DNA of 64,000 bases from Vanilla planifolia (Eukaryota > Streptophyta > Magnoliopsida > Asparagales > Orchidaceae), in the NCBI GenBank assembly GCA_023846275.1, contig JAIUJO010000183.1:916745-980744 (forward strand). The letters run 5' to 3'. The notes beneath the pieces are model-generated. The model was not told where the DNA came from, did not search any database, and saw only the letters and a program-made list of their open reading frames with translations. Every line of letters begins with the position of its first letter. Position 1 is the first letter of the stretch. The position numbers and the translations under genes are program-made. Shown here piece after piece: positions 49,119 through 62,289 of this stretch.

Positions 49119-50158
49119 TGTTACCTATTTGATCTTCCAAGTATTCATATACCTCCTTAAAAGATTAAGCCATGCAAATGCAATTATAAAAACTTTTAGA
49201 CATCAAAACTATGCATGGTTCATCAAATCAATTAAAGTTTGGTTTGCATTATATGCTACTTAAATAATAGTAATAATTTTGGAGCTAATATGTTCAGAAA
49301 AATCCAACTTTTGGATGGGTTGCATTTATTAAGTTAATGGTTGATGGATGATTTTTCTTAAATTCTTGATGATTCATGTTAACTTTTTAGTTCACACAAC
49401 AATTATTTTCAACAATTCATCATTCAAATTTTTTACTCATCAATTTTAGGGGCATACCATGGTGGTGATAAGAGACAAAATTAGGGTTCAACTATGGATA
49501 GGGGTCTTAAAAGATAGCCACCAAATCCAAGAATGGTAATAGGAGTACAAATTACCTTATCCTTGTGTGAAGAAGTAGTGAAAACAAATAACTATACTAG
49601 ACTCCACTAGCCTAATAACTCGAATTAATACAATATAAAACCCTTAATGAGGATCCATTGGGAGGCAAGTCTAATTCTAACAATCATGGTAACCCCAGCA
49701 CCAATAGAATATATTTAAGTACTAGTTAAAAATATCATAATTCAACTTTCATTAGGTTTTGTCAACCCACCTTTTGCTTTACACTACCCACCTTGATCTT
49801 TTTTTTTGGGGATATAATTTGGCCTTAGTTGATCTAGTTATACCCTTAACATGTTTACTATGAAAAAATTAAAGTGTTCAAATAAAGCCCATCCTCAACA
49901 TACATTAGCATGGCATAATATCACAAGATTTTTATCCTATTATGTTTTCCATCAAGATTAGAATCATGGGCATTTGCATTTCATAGTAAGTGGTGAAATT
50001 GTTGGATTAATTAAAGATGAACCACTATAAAAGCATTTGCCAAGGATTTTTTATTAATTTTGAATGAAAGTTGGGGGGCTCAAAGAAAATTATATATCGT
50101 TAATAGTTTGTGAGAGATCAATGTCTTTGAGTTTTTAATAAAGTAATGGTTATACCCT
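49119..50158 (+). pseudogene. 18S rRNA pseudogene, 5' part, unit 2
   Basis: Starts ACCTATTTGATCTTCCAAGT (from ACCTGGTTGATCCTGCCAGT). Then come AAAAGATTAAGCCATGCAAATGC (49,158), GGGGCATACCATGGTGGTGATAAGAG (49,451), TTAGGGTTCAACTATGG, GAGGATCCATTGGGAGGCAAGTCT (49,649), ATAGAATATATTTAAGTACTAGTTAAAAA (49,705), ACATTAGCATGGCATAATAT (49,901), AGCATTTGCCAAGGATTTT (50,032) and GAATGAAAGTTGGGGGGCT (50,061). The segment around GATCAGATACCG is deleted. It ends at 50,158 at the same 18S position as the unit 1 copy, where LINE C begins. Its 3' part is not in the window before 64,000. Confidence 0.95.
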
Positions 50159-53100
50159 ACATCATACTCACCTTAAGGAGGTTCTTACAAAAAATCATTA
50201 AAAATACAAAGTTGAAGTAGTTTAGGAAGGGGAATTCTTTAGTCTCAAACAAAATCAAGAAGTGTGTGATAAGAAACATAATTTATTGCACTATTACCTT
50301 GATGCTTTATGTGGGATTGTTTGAAGGGCTTTATTCCAGAGACATATACAATGAGACTACGATAAGAACTATTATTTGTTGTTGACAAAAGTAAGTAACT
50401 ATCGCAACTACTATAATTGAATCTAATTCAATCAATGCTATCTCAACATTAGGAAGTAGAGTTTTTAGAAGTTTCACTATTTTGTGAATAATAATAAACC
50501 CATGGATGAAGCAGAACTTGGAACCAAGGTTTCTCTTAAAATAGTAACAGATTTACCCATGTCATCCTATGCAACAATACGAATTCCAACATTGAAGTGA
50601 ACTTGCACATACATGTCCCAAATTAATTTAATCCAACCAATTAGAGAAGTCTAATTAGGGGTAAAAATAGCTTATTAAGTCTAAACAAACTTCTATTGGA
50701 TGTTGTTGAAGAGTTGTAGCAAGTTGCTACAATAATGTGAATGTTCTATTCATGGACATTAAATTAAGGAGCTCAAAATGGAAGTGATGTCCCTATGATT
50801 ATTCTCATTTATAGTGAAGAAATCATTCATGAAGCTACTTCACTAGAGTTCTTTCACAACAAGGCACTCCAACAAACAATTTTGCATTTTTATATTGGTA
50901 GTACTTCCACAAAGAAAAAAGTTTAAATCCCTCAATACCTCTTAAACAAAACAAAGTCCAAGTAGGAAATAGATTTATTCAAGGTACACTAGTACTTTAC
51001 AAATCCATATGATCTCCATTCTTGATGGATTATTGCTATATACTGGCTATTGTACATACTCTATGAGTCTTGCACTATATCCTCACTCAATTTAAAACAT
51101 AGCACATCCATTTCATATATTCTAGACTAAGAACAATGCAAAATAAAAAAAAACTAAATCAAGCTCAAATAACTTTAAAATCTTTTTCCTAACCAGCTTT
51201 ACTTCAAATGTTGGATGTTTTACATTAATGTTAAGATGGCTTGGCAACGTACCTATAGGAAAAATGCCAAGAAAAGTATCTAAACAAAAGAAAATTTTTT
51301 TTTGCAATAATCTACCAAAAAGAATTATTTCTATTCCAGTAGGCACAATATTGAGTCACTTATGCATACAATATGTAACATGATGATAGTGAAAAGTACT
51401 ATTTCTTAGAAAGTACTTGAAGATAAAGGTCTAAACCCATAAATAATTTTCCTAAGCCATAACTTACGAGCAATATTTTGCAATGAATGTTAACTACAAG
51501 GTGAATAACTACAAACTCCAAGGCCTCTATATTCTTGAAGAAGAGTTACCATTTCCCAATAGCTATAGTGTCTTGTGTTACTATCATTTGAAGAGCTACA
51601 CAAGTATTGACATTATAATTTCTCCAACTCCATAATAATGTCACTCAAAATTATTATTTGGGCTATGTAAAAAGTAAGAATAGTAGATAACATCAAGTTC
51701 ATCCTGAAATATGGCCTACCATTGACACTGACTTAATCATCCATCTTGACATAATCCTCAACATGATCAACAATGAAATTGAAGTCTTTTTTCTAATTTT
51801 TTTCTTGCTGCAATTGGTATGTCTAAATATCTCAATTGAGTCACTTGATGCACATATAGTTTTGTCATAATCATCATCTTATTCTTGCACTCCAACTATT
51901 TACTAAATAATGCTTTATATTTGTTCAGACTCACTATAACACAAGTTTTAGGTGCATAAAGGATTACGTCATCAACATATAGGTGTGTAATGATAGGGGA
52001 AGAAAGGCAAATCCTAAACCCAATCAAGGCAACATGATCAAACTAGTACTAAATAAGTCATTAGAGATACTTAGAATAGTAAAATATGTGATAAGAAAGG
52101 ATAATGTTTTTAAGACCCCTGGTTGCTTTGATTAGTGATAGATAGTTACTTTTAAAAACAATCCCAAATCTCAGTTTGGTTATATGAGTCTTAATCTAAT
52201 CACACCCAAGAGTAAGGAAACACAAATGCTTTAGCATATTTAGCACAAATTTTTAATTTAATCATCATAGCTTTGTTCCCTATCTAATATTAGAGCCATC
52301 AAACATTCTTAAAAAGTAGATAAGTGTAAATAAGTAGCCATACCTATACCAACAAAATATAATTAAATACAACATGGCCTAGCATAAAAGCAACTTGCTC
52401 TCTGGTAATGATATCAAAAAGCACCACCTTTAGTCATGCAACCAAAAGTTTTTCCATTCCTTTATAAATTATATTGTAAATGTAAATAAGCTTGACTTTC
52501 TTAGGTTTGGTTGCCCTTTGAACTTTTTGGATTAGTGTGACCAGTGTATCAAAAGTACTCCCCACTTTTTGTAGACTTTTAGGAGAAAATGGTACAATCA
52601 TATTAAAGGGGCTAAAAAATGAAACTATGGAGCAGCATCAATAGTGAATAGTATAACGAAACCCCCTTTTTAAACAACAAAAGATCCTTTTTGTACACCT
52701 TTAAGAGAATACATACCCTAAGGGCCACAGCTTTGTATACATCTTTAGAGGAAGACCAAATCTAGAGCCTTGTCTCTAAAACAAAAGCACATAATGTCTT
52801 GCATTGTCCATGTCTCGAAGGGCATATTACAAACGCTCACATATGTCCAAAAGGGTTGATGGACATGGCTTATTATAGGGCCAAAAAAGAATTCATGATA
52901 GTAAAATTACATGTTTTTATATAAAGTTTTCTTAAACAATATTTTCACTATTATAATAAAGTGAACTTATGTCATCTTTGAATAACCATGCACAAACTCA
53001 GTTGAGATCTCATCCATACTAGGGGATATACTTATTTTCATGGGAATCATCATAGATCTTAGCTCATCATCACTAGAAGGATGGAAGGTGCTCGTATTTC

Positions 53101-55780
53101 GCATGGTTAGTAATTTTAGTCAGAGAAGGCAACAGTTTCCAATAACATTTTTAAGTTGGAAATAGTTTCTCTTGGTAGTAATGGTAGGAACCACCTAGAA
53201 GAAACATGTGTGGGAGCCCAAGGGTGGCCTAATTAAGCTAGTCACATTTCCAAAAACAATGTTTTTCCTAAAGCCATGATAGTGTGATAAAAATTTCACT
53301 AAGCCAAAAGACCATGTTCTTGATTAATTAGGCCACCCATAAATTCCTTAAGTTGATGATCTTGGATTTCCTTTTCCAAGTAGCTAGGTCTTTTAAGCAA
53401 GTTACCAATTTTTACTACACTTTATTTCCTTAGCACTAATAAGTATTATATTTAGTGAACAAACAATCAATTGAGTTTCCTTTAATAGTCCTTTTTGAAG
53501 CTACAATCATGGCATTGGTTGACTGGGAAAAGTGTAACTAGTTGTTTTTTTCCTGATAATGATTGTCAAAGCAATACGTGTAATAGGAAATTGTCTAAGC
53601 TAATGCATTGGAGGTGCATAATAGTGTTGCTCAGGAAGGCTTACATACTAGCATCACTAATAAAAGTTGTTATCTAACATTTCATAATAAGAGTATTGTC
53701 CTCTTTGTTATTGCACCAAGTAATCTAATTTGCAATAAAACTAATTTATTTAGATCCAAATTATGAATACATTGATGTCCCCTAAAACAAGTAGTGCTCA
53801 AACAAACTTATTAGTATCCCAAATTTATTTTCAAGCTAATTAATAGATTATATAGTCTTTCAATAAATAGATAGTACAACATTGCAAATGTCTTTACTGT
53901 CAGATCTCACCTAGATTGTAAGTACCTACGATGGGTGATCCACTATCTTTAGGTTGATCTAATTCTATCATAATAATATGAGTCCATCAGATAGCCCAGT
54001 CAAATGTTGAGCAAAGTAAATCTCGTTTTTACTCAAAAACAAATCCAATTGATACCAATTAAAAGAATTCACACAAGTTACCAAATAAGCAACTTTAGAG
54101 ACCTTCTTCTTCTTTACCAAATTCAATATGTAAATATGTGATATAACTGCTTGAGCACCTTCGATTTTCAACACTATAAATGAGATCATAATTTATTAAC
54201 AAAAAAATGTTGCCACTAAACTTAATATTTTCCCTTACTATACTCCCTATCCATGCAACATTTGCATCTTGTAGGTAGAACAAATCCACAACAACACATA
54301 GTGCTACACATGAAATTGACCACATATTTTGGATAAAGCTAACATTCCCAAATTATGTTATTGAAATTAATAACAAATAAAATATTAATCAGTCATAATA
54401 TGTGCATCTCCTCCATCAAACAGAAATAACAAATGACCTTCCTCACCATAATAGTAATCAAGTAATGCAATGAAAACCACCCAATGCAACAACCACTCAT
54501 GGGCACTGCCCAATATTGCTGCATACATACTTGATATACACTGAGATTACACCAAAAGGTCTTGTTGAAGTGCCAAAGTTTCTTTTTTCTAGGAATATAA
54601 TAATAATACAAGATTATTTCTAGTAATAATGACTTGAGATTTATAGCTACACTCATCCTAGTATCCAACTACATAGTTGTACAAATTCTCACTTGGAAAA
54701 GAATTTGAATTCTAGCCCCAACAATGTAATAGCATCTAACAAAGTAATTTTCTTCCCACTTAACACAATAGTAAGTCCAATTGGAGCAAACAAGAGTGGC
54801 CAATGTTGTAGTCATATCAAACATAAACTCACTATGCCATTAGACAAAACGTCTCAAACATAAATTCTACTTATGACTCACTCACATACAGGTCACTCTT
54901 CAAAAGAAATACATATATAGTATTAGTGTTCTACACATAACAGATGAGTCGGGCTCTCAACTCCCTCATTTCTAACTTCTATTTAATTTGCAGCTACCAC
55001 ATCTTTGTTAAACTTTTTTGTAGTCTTCTTACACTACCATTCAAAGTGGTTGATTAGCACAAAACTTATCCAAGACTCTTAGCAAGTTATGGTGAAAAAA
55101 TAAGGTTAGCCATGACTAAAACTTACTCCCTAGAATTGCAAAAAAAGTAAAGTGAAATCTTCTTGCAGCAATTTCCACATACTACATCAAGCAGCACCTC
55201 TATAAATCACTTACCACATCATGCAGCTTTTACTGTAGTATGTAGAATATTGTTATCACCATTTCACTTGAGTACTAATTATTTGGGACTAAGCAAGGAT
55301 GCCATCCCCCTAATAAGATAACCCCTTTGATAACACACATTTTGGCCTTATTTGAATAGCCATGAGCTTATGTTGAGTAAAGAACTCTCACCTTAGTGAA
55401 CATTCTAACATAGTTCATTAAAGACCTTCATTTGAAGCTATCTAACAAAGTCAAAAACCCACAAATTCCAGTGGGCACCTACTTTAACAATTGAAAAAAA
55501 ATAAAATTTTTTCTACACATAAGGACTAAATAGAGGAAGTAGCTCACCAAAACTTGAAGATTTCTTACCTTCTAGCCACTACCACATTGTTCCTGCCATG
55601 ACTTGATGTAGCACAGTACAATCCACAATAATTCTTAAAATCACAGGTTTTTTAATAGCTTCTAGAGCATGTCAATATTGTTACAATTCATGGATTTAAT
55701 ATAACAGTATATGTAATTGTAGCATTAAGAAAATTGACCTTTCATTAGAAATTATTTGGCCAAAGTACCATGACATCCAC
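50159..55780 (-). mobile_element. LINE C, same family and same 18S site as LINE A
   Basis: The 3' end reads ACATCATACTCACCTTAAGG directly after 18S, and the sequence then runs colinear with LINE A for about 5.6 kb. Examples are the RNase H, RT at +1.8 kb, the block at 53,190-53,330 with 37,720-37,860, and CCTTCTAGCCACTACC at 55,570 with CTTCTAACCACTAACC at 40,110. Colinearity is lost after 55,770, where LINE D begins. Domains: RNase H 50,225-50,640, zinc-binding segment about 50,900-51,110, RT 51,950-52,480. All frames are broken. Confidence 0.8.
51950..52480 (-). pseudogene. LINE C reverse transcriptase relic
   Basis: The catalytic box at 51,964-51,981 reads ITHLYVDDVILYAP, with both Asp residues kept; it is the best YxDD box of the A/B/C family. 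Near 52,350-52,480 the frame reads KGMEKLLVA.LKVVL and REQVAFMLGHVVFNYILLV. This follows the plant LINE RT start K----LLV-RLK-VLP--I---Q-AFV-GR-I-DN-LL. Stops lie between. Confidence 0.78.
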
Positions 55781-55901
55781 ATCAGCTTAATTTTTTCAAA
55801 CTATCCTCCACCAAGAACAACCCAAACAAATGCAATTCCTCTCTTTTGCAAGTATGAAACATGCCTCTACTACAAACAAAGGAAATATCCACCCAAAGCT
55901 A

Positions 55902-56420
55902 TTAATGATGACATATAATACAAAATTTATTTTTCTTCCCCCTCTGCACAACCATAGTGATAATCAAGCCTAGCCAGATACTTTTATGTAATGCATTTAT
56001 GGTAAGCATCATTTTATGTAAATTTCTACTAACCCAAAGACAATAGAAAGCAATAGTAGAAGATTTAACAATGTGTAATTTATTTGTATTTTGAATGTGC
56101 AACTCCATTGAAATAAATAGCTTCTGAAGCGAGTTAAACTCCTTCTTGTTAGTCTCCCTATTTGTGAAATGCATAATTGCAAATTCGCTCTCCTAGAATT
56201 CGTTAGTCAACCTACATTCCTATAAATGTTGCATAACATTCTCCAACTCCATACAACCACATGGACAAAAAATCTCCATCTTAATTCATCTCATGCATAA
56301 CCAAGAATGGGTTGGAAGAAGATTCAATAATAGTCTCCACATGAATATACTTACTTGAGGCTTTCTTTTCAATTTCCTTACCCATGCCACATCTTCACAT
56401 GTTGAATTTTGGTTACTATA
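55902..56420 (-). pseudogene. LINE D zinc-binding RT-associated domain and following segment
   Basis: The minus strand at 56,290-56,420 reads VRKLKRKPQVSIFMWRLLLNLLPTHSWLCMR in one frame, a close match to the plant LINE segment W-----P-V--F-WR-L-N-LPT---L. It is followed by CPCGCMELENVMQHL, in which Cys ligands and the H are kept. Downstream, the open frame at 55,902-56,174 contains FYCLWVSRNLHKMM, in the place of W-IW--RN---F. No RNase H follows. Confidence 0.8.
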
Positions 56421-57399
56421 GATGTTACAGTAAATACATTATTCTTCTAGCATCGTACCTTCAAAATTACTAAAGTAGAGCACATCCATATTTTTTTTTT
56501 CATGTGAGAGAAGCATAATCTAATCAAACAATGTGGATGCGAATAGCTTGTACAGTTTATTGTGGTTCCATGGACCTAATACTCAATAATTGCAATCACC
56601 AGAGTGGAATGCTCTATGTCCATGCTGATAAATGTTGGGCACACAATAATAGAAAGATATCCCAACCATTTATCCTTAATCAAAGTCACTCGCTTCCCTT
56701 AGCAATCCAAATTGTATTCTCACTAGTCTATGGCATCAATATACACAAAAACTTAAACATATTAGAAGCCCCACATAGCATGCATATCTTTTTATGACAC
56801 AATATTTGGATCTAAATACTTTGTTTGATAATCCATCATCCTACACTAGAAACTACCAATAATTCTTAGAAATTAAAGCTACCTACCATGTTAATGAGCT
56901 CTGAATTTTTAGTCCTCCATACTACTTAGGAAGTGTACAAAATTTTGATTTGCATAATTAGTAAAATTATTTGAATTAGAAGCACTCTATAAGTACCTTG
57001 CCATCACCTTCTCTAAGTTCACCAAAATCCCATTTAGATTAAATGAATGGCCTAAATAATATGTTGAAATAATAGCTAGCATCAAATTAATCAAAGCAAT
57101 CTATCCCACCATCAATAATGACTTAATCCTCCATCTTGATACACAATACTTACTTTTATCAATAAAGAACTTAATGTCTTTGCTTTATTATTTTGTTGCC
57201 AAAATTGAAATTCTTAAATAATTGAGTTGAGTGAACTAGTGCAAATGCAACTTCGCAACAATCATCTTCGTATGCTTGTAGTCCATACCTTCACTAAGTA
57301 GTACTCAGGATTTATTAAAATTGATAACTTTCCTAGAGATTAGCTGTTGTTGCTTCATTATGTCTCGAATAGTCCTCACTGGAGCACACATTATAGTGC

Positions 57400-57890
57400 A
57401 TAAACGAAAATGTCATCCAGATAAAGAAGACGAGTAGTGATCAGTGCGGATGCATTAATCCTTATTCAAATGATTATATTAAGCTCAAACAGGTGGACAA
57501 TCAGTTAAGAGAAATATTCTAATATAATTATGAAGGTGTATGGCAACAAAAGACAACCTTGCCTAAGTTCCTTAGTTGTTTCAATCCACAAAAGTGGGAT
57601 ACCATTCCATAAAATCCCAAACATAGGCGTCATGAGACATGCCTTCTCTCAATCGCACCGAATATTTGGAAACCTAAAGTAATTTTACATGTCACTCAAA
57701 AATTCTAGTTGACCTATAAATTGCTAGATCCATGTCCAACTTCAATACCACAAGACCCTCTTTGGAAGTAGATGAGTTCATGCAAGCTACCATCTCCTGT
57801 GGCAAACATTTATCTAATATCATATGACAAATCACAAAAGCCACATGTTGTCTCATAATGATACAAGGAAGTGCAAACTTCAACCTTCAT
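57400..57890 (-). pseudogene. LINE D reverse transcriptase relic
   Basis: The clearest RT in the window. An open frame at 57,692-57,883 ends with NSSTSKEGLVVLKLDMDLAIYR, matching the plant LINE stretch G--ALKLDM-KAYDR that carries the first catalytic Asp. QHVAFV is before it. About 57,550-57,600 reads ETTKELRQGCLLLPYTF, matching RGVRQGCPLSP-LF. The box at 57,409-57,430 reads LYLDDIFVYA, with both Asp residues. Frameshifts separate the three parts. Confidence 0.85.
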
Positions 57891-58779
57891 ACTAAGATGT
57901 TAGCCACGACCTTATAAATCACATTACATAGAATAACCAATCTAAATTTTTAGGCTTTTTAGCACCTTGTACTTTGTGAATTAGAATAACTAGTATGTCT
58001 TTCCATCTCTTAGCAAGCAACTATCAAAGAAGAATTATTTTATGGCTATGATAATATCAACCTGGGTAGTATTCCAATAACTATGCACAAACTCTATAAA
58101 TATGATGTCCATTGCCGAAGCTTTATCTTTTTTAATAGAAAAAATGGTTTTCTTGATCTCCTCATCTGTAATTAGGGATGTTAAGCCTTCGTCTTGCTCA
58201 CTATTAATAGATCTTATAGGTTAAATTGTGTGAGAGGATTATACTATTCCAAACTGCCCACTTCCTACTCAAGAACTACAAAAGTATATCTTTAATTTTA
58301 ATTAGGGAAGCCTCTATTCCCCGTTATCATTTTTAACCTAATGAATATAATTACTCCTAAAAATAGATGTAGCTACAACATAAAAACACATCTTTTGATC
58401 CCCCAGGTTAGCAATGTATGTTAGCATGTCACTATCAAGAAGCATTCTCTATGGTCATAGCCATATGGTAAGAAGGAATATGAATTGCCAAAAGTTTATT
58501 CTACTTCTTTATTAAATCCCTTTCATACTCTTTAAGTTGTAATGTTAAGATTGCTTTCTCCAAATAGCAAAGATTATTAAGAATGTTGCCAAGTTTAACA
58601 ATGCTCCAATCTTATAAGCTTGATAAAGCTCTATGGAATTTAATGAAAAGTCCAATCATAGACTTTCCCCCAACAATACATTTCTACACGCCAACGCAAT
58701 CTCAAATGCATGTGGAAATGATAGCCTTAGATTTTTAGGTTGGAGTCTCCTTTTCATCATCTTTAACAATACTCATTCA

Positions 58780-58960
58780 AACTAAATAAGCAAAGGATAA
58801 TGGTTAGAGCTAATACAAGGAAGATGAGTCACTATGGAAATCCCATGCCCACATCTTTCAAGAAGGTCATATCAAATATTTCCAAAATTTGTGTCTTACC
58901 TCCCATATTGTTGCACCATGTAAACTTGTTTTGAATAAATTCAAATTAGTAAACTCTAAG
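58780..58960 (-). pseudogene. LINE D endonuclease C-terminal relic
   Basis: The AP-type endonuclease nicks target DNA. On the minus strand about 58,895-58,930 reads FTWCNNMGG, the FTW-N segment. 58,790-58,835 reads VTHLPCISSNHYPLL, matching the terminal motif HLPR--SDH-PIL with the catalytic Asp changed to Asn. About 750 codon-equivalents separate it from the end of the element, as expected. Confidence 0.7.
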
Positions 58961-59559
58961 TCCTATGTGAAACTTGAGAACATGCATTGAGCCTACCCAC
59001 TACTTAACCCTACTTTGTTTCCTCATTTCACTCTAATAAAATATTAATGTCCCTTGCAACAATCAATAGTCCACCTAGCTTAGCAATTTCTTTAGATTTG
59101 TCCCATGCTACCTGGTGAGTCATAGAATCCTTTTATTTATATATAATGTAAGAAGCCAAGTGGTACTGCTACCCAAGTTCACAAGTATACACACCACCTA
59201 TGAGGATGATCATGCAATCTCCAATTGCAATTAGATCCTCCAAAGTTCCATAATGTTCCATGACTATCTTGATGAATAAAGAATGAAATAGCTATAATTT
59301 CTTGCCAATAGTGTTTGTGCTTCCCTTCTATCAAAATTCTTCAGCATAATTTCCAACAATGTGACAATAACTACATTTTATTCTCTTACAATGCATTGAA
59401 AAAAGCAACAAGAATTTGTCCCCATAATTCCCCAAATATTTCAAACTACTAATGCAACCATTTATATTGAAGAGAAAGGAAAAGAGCATTCTTATGAGTC
59501 AACTACACCACAAAATCACATACCAAATGTTGCATGTGTAACAAATTGCACCACACCTA

Positions 59560-60850
59560 TATGACAGCATCACTTACTACAATTGAACACTGTACTAGAA
59601 TTCTAGCTCCCATATAATTTCCACAACTTGTACCCTTACTACTCACCTAAAACACATGCAAAATTCTAAAGTAATGTTGTGCTTTGTATGTTTTATAATT
59701 CTACATTCCCCACACCATGTTAAAAACTATTATATATTGGCAACTTAACTCTACTATCAATCTTGTTTAATAAACTGTTTCAATTTTGTGACATTTGCAT
59801 AGTGCACAAGTTCACAAATTAGAAAAACTACATGTTCCTCTATTCAAAATAACATGCAAGAATTTTCTCCTCAAAAGTCACCTAGAGTAGTACGTACACA
59901 TTACTGTTATATAGACTCCAAAGGTTTCCACCTTTATAAACTAGAATACTAGCACTTATATGATTTTCACTTCCTACAGCCTTCTTACTCTCTCTAAAAC
60001 ATATGTAGAAATATAAAGAAGAGCTCCATTCTACATTTTTTTTATTCCATATAGCCCATGGCATGTTGGAAAGCTATCGTATAAAAAACCTACTCTGCTT
60101 TTAATCATGTTTAGTAAGATGTTATAATTTGGCCATATTGATGAAGAGTACAATTCCATTAAGTTGTAATTTTTGTACATACCCCTACGTAAAATAATTT
60201 GAAAAATCTTCTCCAATATATTCACAATGGGTAATGCATCCACTTCGTAGTTATGTAAATTCCAATGATTTTCTATAGACTTGAATTCTAGCTCCCATAT
60301 GATTTCAATTTCATATAGCCATCCCTAATCCCTACTAACCAGCAATTTTTATACATTCCTTTGTTTAAAATCATTTAAAGAAATCAACAATAAAAATTCA
60401 CGTTGAGTTTTACATCCACTTTGTTGTTATGTAAATCCCATTGAGTTTGTCCTATGTAGACAAAAATTCCAACTCCCATAATGATTTCCACTTCTTATAG
60501 GAATCGAACTCTCCCCAAAATAGATAAAAATATCAAGTAGCACTTTACTCAGTATCTTTCTAACACAGTATTCCACAAACCACATTTGAAAACTATTGTG
60601 TGTAAACAACCCACGTTTGCTTTCAATCTTGCTTAGTAAGTTGCCATAAACATTGGTGTAAAGAACAAGTATGGAAACCTACAAACCTGTATCTTCCTCG
60701 ACCTCAAAAAATTTTAAGAAATATATGAATAAAAAATCCATATGAGTATTATGTCCAATTTTTTTTATGTAGATTCCATTTTCTATAATAATTTCACGCT
60801 AAGGCAATCTATTTAAACCCCATGTCCATACCAAACTACATATTATATAT
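59560..60850. repeat. About 330-bp tandem repeat inside LINE D
   Basis: A block reading TCTAGCTCCCATATGATTTCCACTTC (variants) recurs near 59,605, 59,955, 60,290, 60,470 and 60,785. It is followed by shared CATGTTGGAAAGCTAT, then CTTTCAATCATGTTTAGTAAG-like segments. Four to five units are present, one with an internal deletion. It lies between the ORF1 and ORF2 relics. It is noncoding as far as I can see. Confidence 0.78.
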
Positions 60851-61137
60851 TCCATTATTCATATTATAGCCATGCAGAATTGACACAAACATTGTCAACA
60901 AAAGGGTCTTCCTTATATAACTATCAGTAGCCCTCCATAATTTAGGCCAAGTACCATTCATGCCATAAATGTCATAATAACACAATAGTACCCTATGCTA
61001 GTGTCATAGTCAAGAGGTTAGAGACCCCATACTATAGTTAACTATTAATTAAATAATCCAGCATCCCCTAAAGCTCTTCCACTTGACGACAACTAATTCT
61101 ATCTCAAAAGTAAATAGATAATTTTAGGTAATAGAAT

Positions 61138-61265
61138 CCCTAGCACAATGCACACAATGCTTCTTTAGAATTTGCATCCCTTCATTATTGATAACCAGAG
61201 TCCCTAGGACAATGCACATAATTCTTCTTTAGAATTTGCATCCCTTCATTACTGATAACTAGGGA
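61138..61265. repeat. 64-bp tandem duplication
   Basis: Two copies, 61,138-61,201 and 61,202-61,265, each start CCCTAGGACAATGCACA and contain CTTCTTTAGAATTTGCATCCC. They differ at five or six bases. Confidence 0.92.
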
Positions 61266-62289
61266 CCCACCACTATTAGACGTACTTCTTGAAATTTCTT
61301 TTTCATATATCATAGAATGCCCTTTAATAATAGTGTAATACTAAGTATAGAAATATTGCATCCCAATGCACACCCAAGAACATCTAATACAAACAAATTA
61401 ATCACCATGCCTGTTGTCATAATCCACCTATTTCCATGCAAATTAAACATCCCACAACCTATAGCCACTTAATAATGAAGGCAATATTATGTCTTCCTAC
61501 TCTGCTGTTATTTACTATAGCCATGATGTCCTATATAAATCCCAAATAAGCCTTATAATAATACCTCATAATATTCCTAAGCATTTTCCAAGGTAACACA
61601 ACTATCCATAGATCCACACATTCTTGAGGAAGTAGGAAATTATTTTGCCTTTAATCATGATAATTCCATTACACCAACTCCTTTGTTTCATTTTTTTAAA
61701 TTTGTAACCAACATGGGAGGAATGGCTCCCTTTAGTTCTTATTAAGTTTCTTATCATTAGCAATTTTCTCTATTAGGTATTTGCCCTTTCCCCTACTGTT
61801 AGTGGTGACACACTTTTTGATGTAAATGGAGTATCAACAACAATAGGCTACTTCTCCATGGTATGTTAAATGTCATCAAGGTCTTCAACCACCTCATTTA
61901 TATTAATTCCTTGTGCCCCCGACATTTGTTTGGTTCACAATCAATTTTATATGATATCGTGTTACCCCTATCAACCTTGGACCTTGATTTGCTACAATTC
62001 CTTGCTTGCCAATTTTTTTGGGTAAAATACTAGCATACTTCTTGCTTGTTTCCATGTTTCTTATTAATATTTGTTCAACTTTTTTACTATAATCATTGTT
62101 CTTTTTATTATTTATATCACCATCCATGGTCCCAAGCCTTATCATTTACACAAGCTCTTTCATAACCTACTGCTACTTCATAACTAAATTCTTTTTTCTA
62201 TCATGATCAAGGTCAACCTCTATAAAGCAAGAACCCTCTTGAACATTATTATTCTATGTCAACTTACTATGTAGACGCACCTTTGATGC

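Noticed and set aside
33492..50158. Functional 18S-5.8S-26S genes
   Set aside because: Universally conserved positions are changed, long parts are missing, and LINEs split the 18S. These are pseudogenes.
55600..55900. A fourth 18S fragment at the LINE C/D border
   Set aside because: No run comparable to AAAGTCTTTGGGTTCC is present there.
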